Below, one piece after another: positions 34,652-42,867 of a stretch of 64,000 nucleotides of DNA. Position 1 is the stretch's first letter. Each line of letters opens with the position of its first letter. Source of the DNA: Pseudomonadales bacterium (lineage in GTDB: Bacteria; Pseudomonadota; Gammaproteobacteria; Pseudomonadales; Azotimanducaceae); contig JAEPOO010000001.1 in assembly GCA_017642855.1 (NCBI GenBank), positions 496,001-560,000 of the forward strand, read 5' to 3'. A model generated the notes under the pieces. It was given only the letters and a program-made list of their open reading frames with translations, was not told the DNA's origin and did not search any database. Made by a program: the position numbers and the translations under genes.

Positions 34652-34668
34652 TTGATATAACGTATCTT
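34652..34668. promoter_or_regulatory. Zur-like operator of the zur operon
   Basis: TTGATATAACGTATCTT matches the palindrome at 14369 at 14 of 17 positions and keeps GATA/TATC arms. It lies 22 bp upstream of the zur ATG in the 51-bp space before the VOC pseudogene. This is the expected place for autoregulation. Confidence 0.62.
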
Positions 34669-34681
34669 AATTGGTGCGCAT

Positions 34682-35110
34682 TTAGGTGGCAACTTTGACG
34701 GGTGGTGTCTTCTCGCTGCTTTGCCAAGCCACATCATCCGATGCACCTATGACCCATTCGTAAACACCTTGTGGACAGGTCATGTGAGGCCCTGCAGAAT
34801 CTGCTGGAGGCTGGACAACCGCGCCGCCCTGGTCCCTGAATCCCGCTGGCCTTTGATATCGCGCCAGCTCATCTGCATTCCGGCCCAGCAAAGTACCTAG
34901 AAACACACAGGCCATGATCCGTTGGGCCAATAACTGGAACGCCTTTTAAACGCAGATGATTTGGCATTGCCAACAACTCCTCGTGGGTTTTCACTTTCAG
35001 TGCCCGGTATCTTCGACACCATGCATCCAATAGAGCGCAACCAGTTCCATGCCGCGTTTGTCGGTAAAAACTCGATGGGTTCCTTGATGTTTGCGGTTGA
35101 GATGGCCGGG
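34682..35110 (-). pseudogene. Decayed VOC/glyoxalase-family dioxygenase gene
   Basis: Reading the minus strand in pieces gives recognisable VOC-family text in different frames: near 35065 THRVFTDKRGMELVALYWMH, then after a stop and frame change THEELLAMPNHLRLKGVPVI plus GPTDHGLCVSRYFAGPE around 34960-34870, then a further shift into ELARYQRPAGFRDQGGAV. No single frame covers the gene, and the metal-binding N-terminus is lost. It lies just downstream of the FAD monooxygenase, so it was probably the third gene of that operon, perhaps a ring-cleavage-type enzyme. Confidence 0.6.
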
Positions 35111-35123
35111 TGGCGAAGCCCTT

Positions 35124-36308
35124 CTACTTTATTGGTGGCGTTATCTTTTCATGGTAGACATCGTAGCGGTAAAGTCTGTCGAGTGTCGCGCCGCTCGCTC
35201 GTTTTGCCGCCCGATTGCGTAGCCAGGCTTTCATGCCGGACATATGGAATATGGTTGCGTTTCTGCGGGAGCCATTCTGAACACCTGCGGTTCTGGATTG
35301 CCGGAGTCGCTGGTAGTTTTGCAATGCTTGCGGCACGTCGCTGTGTTGTTTCAGGCACGCCGCTAATACGGCGCCATCTTCGATGGCCATGGCGGCGCCT
35401 TGTGCCATAAACGGGAGAGTAGGGTGGCAGGCATCGCCCAGCAGACTTACGCGGTTTTTGCCCCAGACTTTCATGGGTGGGCGATCGTACAATGCCCACT
35501 TATACAGTGAGTCGTGATCGGCTGATTCAATCAGTGTCTGGATGTCTGCGTTCCACCCGTCGAAGTCAGCCTTAAGTTCCGCGTATTCACCGCGTGCTGT
35601 CCAGGATTCAATTTCCCAGCCTTGCTTTTCAACGACACAAACGCAGTTAACAAACTCACCGCCACGCACGTAGTAATGCACAAAGTGTTTACCAGGACCC
35701 CACCAGACGGTGGACGTCGGTTTTACCAACCCGTCAGGTAGCTTGGTCGCAGGTACCAGTGCACGCCAGGCGATATTGCCTGTAAATGTCGGTTTTTCCT
35801 CCCCCCATAACTTCGCGCGAATGGTGGAGTGGATTCCGTCAGCGCCGATAAGCGCATCTCCCTCGACCGTTTGGCCATTCTGTTTTATTGTCACCGTGTT
35901 TTCGTCGTCGCTGAAGTCTTCAATCTTCTTTCCGGTGTTCAGCTGAATTTTTGATTGGTCTTCGGCTGCGTCGACCAGAAGCGCCAGCAGGTCGCCACGA
36001 TGAATGTGGTAGTAGGGAAATCCAAACCTCTCTATCGCTGAATCTCCCAGAGTGGATTCGGTGATGATGGCGCCCGTCCGCCACTGACGCACTTCAGTAC
36101 CCTCAGGTAGAAACCCTTTTTCTCGTAGCACTGGTTCAAGACCCAGGCGATGAAGTACCCGTGTGCAATTCGGGGAAAGCTGAATGCCGGCGCCAGCTGC
36201 TGAAAAGACGTCTGCCTGCTCGAATAGTTCGACCTCAATATCTTGTTCTGCGAGACAGAGTGCCGCCGTGATGCCGCCGATACCTCCACCCGCGATTAAA
36301 ACTTTCAT
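35124..36308 (-). CDS. FAD-dependent aromatic monooxygenase (salicylate-hydroxylase-like)
   Basis: A 394-aa class A flavoprotein hydroxylase. FAD motifs: IAGGGIGGITAALCL at the start, GADGIHSTIRAKLWG (DG motif) in the middle and LLGDACHPTLPFMAQGAAMA (GD motif) towards the end. The set matches salicylate 1-monooxygenase and 3-hydroxybenzoate 6-hydroxylase relatives. It uses NAD(P)H to hydroxylate a phenolic acid. It overlaps the nitroreductase gene by 4 bp (ATGA). A VOC gene that could have opened the product ring is decayed downstream, so the pathway may be incomplete. Confidence 0.87.
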   Translation of the reverse strand: MKVLIAGGGIGGITAALCLAEQDIEVELFEQADVFSAAGAGIQLSPNCTRVLHRLGLEPVLREKGFLPEGTEVRQWRTGAIITESTLGDSAIERFGFPYYHIHRGDLLALLVDAAEDQSKIQLNTGKKIEDFSDDENTVTIKQNGQTVEGDALIGADGIHSTIRAKLWGEEKPTFTGNIAWRALVPATKLPDGLVKPTSTVWWGPGKHFVHYYVRGGEFVNCVCVVEKQGWEIESWTARGEYAELKADFDGWNADIQTLIESADHDSLYKWALYDRPPMKVWGKNRVSLLGDACHPTLPFMAQGAAMAIEDGAVLAACLKQHSDVPQALQNYQRLRQSRTAGVQNGSRRNATIFHMSGMKAWLRNRAAKRASGATLDRLYRYDVYHEKITPPIK

Positions 36309-36988
36309 TGATAGAAGTGCACCGTTTCATCGAGGCTCGCGCGTTCAGTACGCGTGTTGTTAGCGCCGACATCCGGGTCTTCGTATCCGAAGCTGATCCC
36401 AAAAAGAATTTTGACGTCTGGATCAATACCCAGAGTTTCGCGCACGAAGTCCGGGTAGTTCCTCAGGGTGCCCTGCGAACATGAAGCAACACCGTAAGCG
36501 GTCATGGCGAGCATCAATGTTTGAGCATACATGCCGACATCGCTGGCTGTCTGGGTGCCGAAAATGTCATGCATGCTCAGAAACACCGCATGTGGCGCGT
36601 CAAAAAACTCGTAGTTGCGTCGAGCAGCGACAGCGCGACCCGGACGATCTTCCCATTCGATGCCCATGGAATCATAGAGCGCCTTGGCGCAGGCACGTTT
36701 TCTATCCTGCCAGGGTGCCGGTGTTTTTTGATCAGGGGGATGGTCGGTTACGACCTTTTCGCCCGCATCAAAACGCTCCAGAAAACCCTGTCGAATGGTA
36801 TTTAGCTTTTCTCCGGAGACAACGGCGACATGCCAGGGTTGAACGTTGGTGCCAGAAGGTGACCAGCGCGCGATCTCAAAGATCTCTTGAATGATCTCAT
36901 CCGGTACGGGCTTATCCAGGAATCCACGGACTGAACGTCTCTCCCTGACGAGGCTATTAAAGTACGTGACCTTTTCCGGAATGCTCAT
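36305..36988 (-). CDS. Nitroreductase-family flavoprotein
   Basis: A 227-aa FMN-dependent nitroreductase-fold protein. Family hallmarks: RERRSVRGFLDKPVP, ARWSPSGTNVQPWHVAVV, then GMYAQTLMLAMTAYGVASC and ILFGISFGYEDP. Members reduce nitro groups, quinones or enones with NAD(P)H. It is the first gene of an operon with the FAD monooxygenase; the physiological substrate may be an aromatic intermediate. Confidence 0.87.
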   Translation of the reverse strand: MSIPEKVTYFNSLVRERRSVRGFLDKPVPDEIIQEIFEIARWSPSGTNVQPWHVAVVSGEKLNTIRQGFLERFDAGEKVVTDHPPDQKTPAPWQDRKRACAKALYDSMGIEWEDRPGRAVAARRNYEFFDAPHAVFLSMHDIFGTQTASDVGMYAQTLMLAMTAYGVASCSQGTLRNYPDFVRETLGIDPDVKILFGISFGYEDPDVGANNTRTERASLDETVHFYQ

Positions 36989-37059
36989 GCTTTAGTCCTA
37001 ACTCAATCTCGAAAAGTTGCTACAGTACCTCAGGTAAACAGCTTGAGGGAGCGATAGCG

Positions 37060-37524
37060 ATGAAATTTGTGAAAATTGGTGTTGGGATACTGGTCAGCTT
37101 GCTGGCGGTGTTGGTTGTTATTGCGCCCCTTGGTCCCGTCCCAGGTTTCTTTATCGGCGGTTCGCCGACGGAATCTCCTGAAACCTGGCCTGATACCTCG
37201 GATGTGCATGAGATTAAGCTGAGTGTGCCGGGGACGATTCCTCGGGTGGTGATTATATGGGTGATCGACTACGAAGGTGAGCTTTATATTGTCGGTTCCT
37301 CTGAAGGTGGTTGGGTCAAGATGATTGGTGATGCGTCGCCGGTACAAATGCGTCTAGCGGACAATACCTATTCATTGAATGCCACGCTGATAAATGAGGG
37401 TTGGCAACCGATGATGGCGGCTTATGTCGATAAGTATCAGCCTGATTATCCGGACCTCGTGTCCACCTTTCCTTCAGTGGAAGAAGCTCAGGGTCTCATA
37501 TCCGTTTTTAAGCTGACACGTTAA
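37060..37524 (+). CDS. Conserved hypothetical membrane-anchored protein
   Basis: A 154-aa protein with one N-terminal membrane segment (VGILVSLLAVLVVIAPLG) and a beta-rich periplasmic domain (DYEGELYIVGSSEGGWVKMI). The strand pattern resembles FMN/F420-binding split barrels, but binding residues cannot be assigned. I do not recognise a named family. It starts 71 bp from the divergent nitroreductase and is followed 48 bp later by another exported protein. Confidence 0.6.
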   Translation: MKFVKIGVGILVSLLAVLVVIAPLGPVPGFFIGGSPTESPETWPDTSDVHEIKLSVPGTIPRVVIIWVIDYEGELYIVGSSEGGWVKMIGDASPVQMRLADNTYSLNATLINEGWQPMMAAYVDKYQPDYPDLVSTFPSVEEAQGLISVFKLTR

Positions 37525-37572
37525 TATTGGGATCATTGTCTAAATTGAAAATTGAAAATGGGAAGTGTTGCC

Positions 37573-38172
37573 ATGAAGTCATCGCTAAGTTTTGTCATGT
37601 CGTTGTTGTTTGCGGTTGGTGCATTTGCTGCTCACCACGAGATGTCTGAGTCATCTCGACCATCTTTCTCTACGACGGACACAACACTGGTCACCGCAAT
37701 CGTGGAATCAATCGATTACGAAACACGCGAGGTCAGTCTGCGTCGTGGCGACGGCGAAGTTATTACCTTTACTGTCAGTGATGAAGCTAGAAATCTTTCA
37801 GAAGTGGTTGTTGGCGATACCTTGATCGCAGAGCACTCGGTCAGTTTTTCTGTCGAGGTCATTGCCAATGAGGACAACCTGGAGCCCGCAGCAGCGGAAT
37901 TGGCCGCGTCAGTTAGAACGGAAGAGGGTGACATGCCGGGTGGCATCATCTTGGGAGCAACGGTGGTTGCGGCGACTGTCGAAGCCATCGATGTTCAAAC
38001 GAACACGTTCAAACTGCGATTTGCTGATGGCGTTTCTCAGGAGTTTGTTGCTAGAAATCCAAGCAATCTGGAGCGATCTCAAGTTGGCGATTTGGTGGTC
38101 ATGACGACCACCGAGTCGGTAGGGATTATCGTCGAACACACGGTAGCGCCGAAAACATCACAGGCGGACTAA
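37573..38172 (+). CDS. Exported protein with two tandem beta-barrel repeats
   Basis: ATG 37573 has GGAAG 7 bp before it; ATG 37558 is an alternative. The signal peptide ends AVGAFA|AHHEM. The mature 175 residues hold two related halves: TAIVESIDYETREVSLRRGD... and AATVEAIDVQTNTFKLRFAD..., each followed by a GDTLI/GDLVV strand. This is a duplicated small beta-barrel (OB/SH3-like) of unknown role. Periplasmic. The 200 bp after it (38173-38373) show coding-like text in more than one frame but no gene I can support. Confidence 0.65.
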   Translation: MKSSLSFVMSLLFAVGAFAAHHEMSESSRPSFSTTDTTLVTAIVESIDYETREVSLRRGDGEVITFTVSDEARNLSEVVVGDTLIAEHSVSFSVEVIANEDNLEPAAAELAASVRTEEGDMPGGIILGATVVAATVEAIDVQTNTFKLRFADGVSQEFVARNPSNLERSQVGDLVVMTTTESVGIIVEHTVAPKTSQAD

Positions 38173-38373
38173 CCTGCGACACCTCAGGTCACGATGGGTG
38201 ATGGCGCTGACAATGGGTTCATCACGGAAGGGTCCGCTCGTGATGTCGCGACCTTTGCGTTTCCCCAAGTAAAATTTGTCGACAACGTTAGGCTTGTGAT
38301 GCACCCGTTTGAGAACGGCCAGCCAAACGTTGGCGTCGATGTTGGGCTTGCTTGCCTCGCGCCTTAAGTAGGA

Positions 38374-39213
38374 TTACGTCAGGTCATCCAACGCCCAGAC
38401 CGACGGGAAATCCACGAGGGCGTTAAGCTCTTCAAGATCCGCCACGTCGTGTCGCTCGCCGCCCTGGTTTAGTAGGGCATCTGTAGCTGACTGCATCGCC
38501 CTCGCCGCAGCACCCAAAAGGTAAACCGGGTGGATGACTAGCTGGTAGCCCAAATTTTTAAGTTCTTCATCTTGGAGAATCGGTGTTTTCCCGCCGCTTA
38601 CCATATTGGCGAGCTTAGGTACGTCAGGAAAGGCCCGGGTAATCGTACGCATTTCCTCGACCGACTCCGGTGACTCAAAAAAGAGGATGTCTGCACCGGC
38701 ATCAATATAAGCACCGGCTCGGTTAAGCGCTTCTTCCATCCCATGTTCTGTGCGTGCGTCGGTTCGAGCGATGATCATGAATTCATTGGATTGTTTTGAG
38801 TCTACGGCGAGCTTAATTTTTCGAACCATATCCTCGGTCGGGATGACTTTACGATTCCTGGTGTGCCCGCAGCGTTTTGGATATTCCTGATCTTCTATTT
38901 GGATGGCGCCAGCGCCAGCGGCTTCATATCCCTGCACAGCTTGTTGGACGTTCGCGAGCCCGCCAAAACCGGTATCGCCGTCGGCGATCAATGGCACTGA
39001 GGTAACGTCACAAATCGAGCGAACGCGGTCGACCATTTCACGGTAAGAAACAAGTCCTGCGTCCGGTTTGCCCAGCAGGCTCGCGCTGACGCCATAACCC
39101 GTCATGTAAAGAACTCTCGCGCCGCTTGCCTCAGCGACCCTGGCTGATAGCGGGTCAAACACACCAGGGGCGCTCAGAAACTCACCCCGTTCAAACATCT
39201 TCCTTAGACTCAC
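38374..39213 (-). CDS. Isocitrate lyase/PEP mutase-family lyase
   Basis: A 279-aa TIM-barrel enzyme of the ICL/PEPM superfamily. The metal-binding LIADGDTGFGG and the catalytic loop YPKRCGHTRNRKVIP (KRCGH) are intact, as are IQIEDQ and ARTDAR. These match 2-methylisocitrate lyase/oxaloacetate decarboxylase/dimethylmalate lyase relatives, splitting a C-C bond next to a carboxylate. PrpB is possible, but no prp genes adjoin. Cytoplasmic; appears monocistronic. Confidence 0.87.
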   Translation of the reverse strand: MSLRKMFERGEFLSAPGVFDPLSARVAEASGARVLYMTGYGVSASLLGKPDAGLVSYREMVDRVRSICDVTSVPLIADGDTGFGGLANVQQAVQGYEAAGAGAIQIEDQEYPKRCGHTRNRKVIPTEDMVRKIKLAVDSKQSNEFMIIARTDARTEHGMEEALNRAGAYIDAGADILFFESPESVEEMRTITRAFPDVPKLANMVSGGKTPILQDEELKNLGYQLVIHPVYLLGAAARAMQSATDALLNQGGERHDVADLEELNALVDFPSVWALDDLT

Positions 39214-39333
39214 AAATCTGCATCCTTATCATTGAGCAGCGTCATACTACCCCTAATTGCTGAACAAACCCTTGTTCAGTTCCTCAGTTGGCATCTCATG
39301 TCAGAGTCTTTCGCCCAGCGTCGGTGTCCGCGT

Positions 39334-40176
39334 TCACGCCAGTCTTTGCTGATGCCAAGCCAGATGGTCTCGAATGAACGATGAAATGAAATAGTAGCTG
39401 TGATCGTAACCGTGCTGCATTCGCAGTGTCAGCTCAATACCTGCCTGGTCACAGGCTGTTTGCAGCAGCTCGGGTTTGAGTTGTTCCTCTAGAAAGTTGT
39501 CGTCAGAACCCTGATCAATGAGCAGGGCGGGAACTTGGTGTCCATCTTCGATCAACGCCACCGCGTCATGTTTGCGCCATACATTTTTGTCATCGCCGAG
39601 GTAGCCGGTTAGTGCTTTCTTGCCCCAGGGAACCTGCGATGGTGCAACGATCGGTGCGAAAGCACTGACGGCTTTGAATCGCTCAGGAAAGGACAGGCCA
39701 ATGGTTAGCGCACCATGCCCTCCCATGGAGTGACCCATGATCGACTGTCGATCCTTATCGCAGGGAAAGGCGTGTTCAATGAGCGTAGGCAATTCGTCGG
39801 TAATGTAGGTCCACATCTGGTAGTGAGGCGCATAAGGTGCTTCAGTCGCATCCACGTAAAAGCCGGCGCCCAATCCAAAGTCATAGGCGCCTTCGGGATC
39901 ATCGGCGACGCTGTCACCTCGCGGGCTGGTATCCGGTGCGACAAAGATAAGACCTAACTCGGCGCAGGCTTCCCGGAATTCTCCTTTTTCGGTGACGTTT
40001 GCGTGGGTGCATGTCAGCCCCGACAGATACCAGACCACCGGCAGTTTCGTGGCTCCCTCATGGTCCGGGACGAAAATACTGAACGTCATGGGGGTGGATG
40101 TTGCGCGGCTGTCATGGGTGCAAACGTATTGCGTGCCGCCGTGGCTGCGGACCTCGGAATCGATAGTAAAACTCAT
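39334..40176 (-). CDS. fghA: S-formylglutathione hydrolase
   Basis: A 280-aa serine esterase of the FGH family, which releases formate from S-formylglutathione in formaldehyde detoxification. The nucleophile elbow is GHSMGGHGA; DQGSDDNFLEEQ supplies the acid and HGYDHSYYF the catalytic histidine. LSGLTCTHANVTEK and the length are family-typical. The partner FrmA (glutathione-dependent formaldehyde dehydrogenase) is not here; instead it overlaps the SDR gene by 4 bp. Formaldehyde could arise from the demethylating oxygenases in this region. Confidence 0.9.
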   Translation of the reverse strand: MSFTIDSEVRSHGGTQYVCTHDSRATSTPMTFSIFVPDHEGATKLPVVWYLSGLTCTHANVTEKGEFREACAELGLIFVAPDTSPRGDSVADDPEGAYDFGLGAGFYVDATEAPYAPHYQMWTYITDELPTLIEHAFPCDKDRQSIMGHSMGGHGALTIGLSFPERFKAVSAFAPIVAPSQVPWGKKALTGYLGDDKNVWRKHDAVALIEDGHQVPALLIDQGSDDNFLEEQLKPELLQTACDQAGIELTLRMQHGYDHSYYFISSFIRDHLAWHQQRLA

Positions 40177-40937
40177 AGCAGCAGGTGTCCTCCATCCAGA
40201 ACCAGGTGCTGCCCCGTCACCACGGAGTGTCCTTCGATAAAATTCAAAATCGATTCTGCAACGGTCTCCGGCGTACAGGTCGTTTGCAGGGGTGTGTTCT
40301 TCTCGAGGAATGATTTGGAGGCATCGTAAACTTCCTGACCCATGCCTTCTGCCAGCCAGTCACCGGTAATGAAGCCTGGGCAGACAGCGTTCACCCTGAT
40401 CTCGGGTCCCAATACGCGTGCTAACGATTGTGTCATGGTGATCAGTGCACCCTTTGAGGCCGCATAGGCGATTGAGCTGCCCACACCTTTGACGCCCGCA
40501 ATGGACGCCACGTTAACCACCGATGCATCTCCAGACGCTTTTAGAGCATCATGTGCCGCGCGAACCATCTGAAACGGACCGACAACATTGACGCCGTATA
40601 TCCACTGAAAATCAGAGGCGTCCAGTCCATCCAGGTCACCGTGTTGCACGAACTTTGTCGTGCCGGCGTTGTTGACGAGGGAATCGATTCGTCCCCATTT
40701 TTTTAGAGTTGCTTCAACCAGTCGCCGGCAATCCCGATCTTCACTGACATCAGCTTGACACACCAGCACCTCACCGCCGAGCGCTTCGCATTCCGCGGCC
40801 ACCCTGTTGGCAGCATCCGCACTGCGGGAATAGTTGATGACTATGTTGCCACCTTTTTCTGCCAGCATTCGGGCGGTTGCTGCCCCGACGCCGGACGATG
40901 AGCCGGTCACAATCGAAACGGATTGAGGAATATTCAT
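40173..40937 (-). CDS. Short-chain dehydrogenase/reductase
   Basis: A 254-aa classical SDR. TGSSSGVGAAT (cofactor loop), NNAGTT, and the active-site Ser plus Y-x3-K (YAASKGALI) are complete; PGFITGDW marks the substrate loop. The Ser/Arg-containing second strand (INYSRSAD) suggests NADP. FabG-like in appearance, substrate unknown. It overlaps the FGH gene and starts 13 bp after the cytochrome gene's stop, so the three may be co-transcribed. Confidence 0.87.
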   Translation of the reverse strand: MNIPQSVSIVTGSSSGVGAATARMLAEKGGNIVINYSRSADAANRVAAECEALGGEVLVCQADVSEDRDCRRLVEATLKKWGRIDSLVNNAGTTKFVQHGDLDGLDASDFQWIYGVNVVGPFQMVRAAHDALKASGDASVVNVASIAGVKGVGSSIAYAASKGALITMTQSLARVLGPEIRVNAVCPGFITGDWLAEGMGQEVYDASKSFLEKNTPLQTTCTPETVAESILNFIEGHSVVTGQHLVLDGGHLLL

Positions 40938-40949
40938 GGGTGTAGATCT

Positions 40950-42818
40950 CTATGGGTTGGGGATTTGTTTTTGATGATTCAGGTATCGAGCAGCTTCATC
41001 GGGTTGGTCGTTCTTTCTCAGCACGACAACAAGCTCAGAATAAGTAGCTAAATCGTTAGGCTCTATCTCAAGTGATCGTTTAAAGTGATCAGCGGCTTTG
41101 GTTGCATTGCCCAGTTTAGCGCTGATGCGACCTTTCATGCGATAGGCATTCGCCATCAGAGGCCTGATCTCCAACGCCTTGTCCAATTCAACTTCCGCGA
41201 GGGCTAAACTGCCACTGTCGAAGTACAGCGAGGCCAGGGCAAAGTGAACTTCTGGGTCTGGTTCGATGGCGAGAGCCCGTCGGAACGTCAATTTCGCCTG
41301 GGTGATCTTGCCGTTCGCCAGCTCTGCGATGCCAAGGATGTAGTGTGCAACAGCAAGATTCGGATCACCGCGAACCAGACCACGAGCGAAGGCCTCTGCC
41401 TGAGCATAGTTGCCAAGTTTCAACCAGCCACGAGTGAGATCCAGGTAGGGCGTGTAGTGCTCGTACTCCTGTTTGCTCAATGCTTGCAACAGGCTTTGAA
41501 CACCGACTGCGACGCTGCGACCCGCGCGAATGGCGGCAATGGCCTCGTAAGTTTGTGTGTCCTGGTCCTGCTGTTGTCCTGCGAACTTCAGGGGGCGTAT
41601 ATCAGTTATCGGTCGGTTGCTCGGCTCCAATGGTGCGGTCAGCTTTTCTGATTCGAATGGACCTCGTGCAATCCAGTGATCGGTCATCGTGACGTGCACC
41701 ACATCGGTTGTTCTGCGCGTTGGCATGTGACAGGTCACACATTCGGATGGGGCAACTTCTGTCTGGTGAGTAATGTCCTGGTGACAATCCATGCAAACCC
41801 CGGCGACTTTTTCGCGGAATGCGCCGGACTCCGGTTTCACGTGTGGATTGTGGCAGTCGATACAGGTGATGCCGCCTTCATTGTAACAGTCACTCTTCAT
41901 CAGCCTGTAACCGTGGTGGTTGATTTCGAAGCGTTCCGGTTCTTCGATGTTGCCTTCTTCGACATCCAGGAGATAGAGGAAATCGGATAAAAGCTCTCCT
42001 GGTCGATAAGAAAATTCACCCCGACCGAACCTGACAGGACTGACGAGAGATATCGCAGGTAGCAGGTGGCACTGCATACAGACTGAGTCTCGACGCGCTC
42101 CGGTCAATTTGCGCGGGTTCACGATGGCACCTCTGATGTCCTCCAGGCCTTTGCCGGTCATTGCCTGCGTGACGTGCTCGCCACCAGGTCCATGGCATCG
42201 CTGGCATCCTGTGCCTTCCGGCAGTTTCGCCGGGAAGCGGTCAGCAACGCCAAAGGCGTCATTTTCAATTTCGGGGAACGCGTTGTGGCAGAACATACAT
42301 TCCCGGGTCACCTCGCGACTGACGCCAGAGTGATCCGGTGACTCAAACCCGGGAGACATTGCCCAGAATTGACCTTCGGTATACCAGCCAATGGGCAGCA
42401 TAAACACTTCGCCATGTTCCGTGTGGTAAAGATAGCTGCGCGTCCGGTTTCCAGAACCCAGCACCCAGTCAACGGGTATCTCGATCGTGTTGATTTCGTT
42501 ACCGTTTTCATCTTTCTGGAATCGTCGGAAGGTCATGTCGTCACCTTCCAAGAGCATCTGGTAATAGCGGTTGGAAGGTTTGTGGTAGAAAACCTCGCCA
42601 AAGTTTTCAATACGTCTGGCGTTAACAGGGCTTTTGAATGACTGCGCCATGCCGACATGTTGATAACTGTCGTAGTGGGAGGCATGGCAATCACGACAGA
42701 CTGAATCTTCCACGTAACCGCCAACGGGTCCTACCGTGATTCTGGGCAGCTCGCTGTGCGTGGCATCAGCAAAAAGCAGCAGAAGAAAACCCATGATGAA
42801 AATTCGACTTGTCGGCAT
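40950..42818 (-). CDS. Exported heptaheme c-type cytochrome with C-terminal TPRs
   Basis: From ATG 42818 the 622-aa product has a signal peptide (IFIMGFLLLLFADATHS). Seven CxxCH heme-binding motifs follow: CRDCH, CMFCH, CQRCH, CMQCH, CIDCH, CMDCH and CVTCH. The spacing is like cytochrome c554/NrfA-type folds. A C-terminal region of at least four TPRs begins near residue 470 (AHYILGIAELANGKITQAKL, later AYRMKGRISAKLGN). The pattern suits periplasmic electron transfer scaffolded on protein contacts; no catalytic partner gene is visible. The MFS gene diverges from it with 50 bp between starts. Confidence 0.85.
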   Translation of the reverse strand: MPTSRIFIMGFLLLLFADATHSELPRITVGPVGGYVEDSVCRDCHASHYDSYQHVGMAQSFKSPVNARRIENFGEVFYHKPSNRYYQMLLEGDDMTFRRFQKDENGNEINTIEIPVDWVLGSGNRTRSYLYHTEHGEVFMLPIGWYTEGQFWAMSPGFESPDHSGVSREVTRECMFCHNAFPEIENDAFGVADRFPAKLPEGTGCQRCHGPGGEHVTQAMTGKGLEDIRGAIVNPRKLTGARRDSVCMQCHLLPAISLVSPVRFGRGEFSYRPGELLSDFLYLLDVEEGNIEEPERFEINHHGYRLMKSDCYNEGGITCIDCHNPHVKPESGAFREKVAGVCMDCHQDITHQTEVAPSECVTCHMPTRRTTDVVHVTMTDHWIARGPFESEKLTAPLEPSNRPITDIRPLKFAGQQQDQDTQTYEAIAAIRAGRSVAVGVQSLLQALSKQEYEHYTPYLDLTRGWLKLGNYAQAEAFARGLVRGDPNLAVAHYILGIAELANGKITQAKLTFRRALAIEPDPEVHFALASLYFDSGSLALAEVELDKALEIRPLMANAYRMKGRISAKLGNATKAADHFKRSLEIEPNDLATYSELVVVLRKNDQPDEAARYLNHQKQIPNP

Positions 42819-42867
42819 GAGCGTGATTATAGCAATGACTTGAGCTGTGTTAGGCTCTGCAACCATC

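Noticed and set aside
38173..38373. Extra gene in the 200-bp gap before the PEP-mutase-family gene
   Set aside because: Coding-like text appears on both strands, neither with a start codon and ribosome site, so I cannot support a gene.
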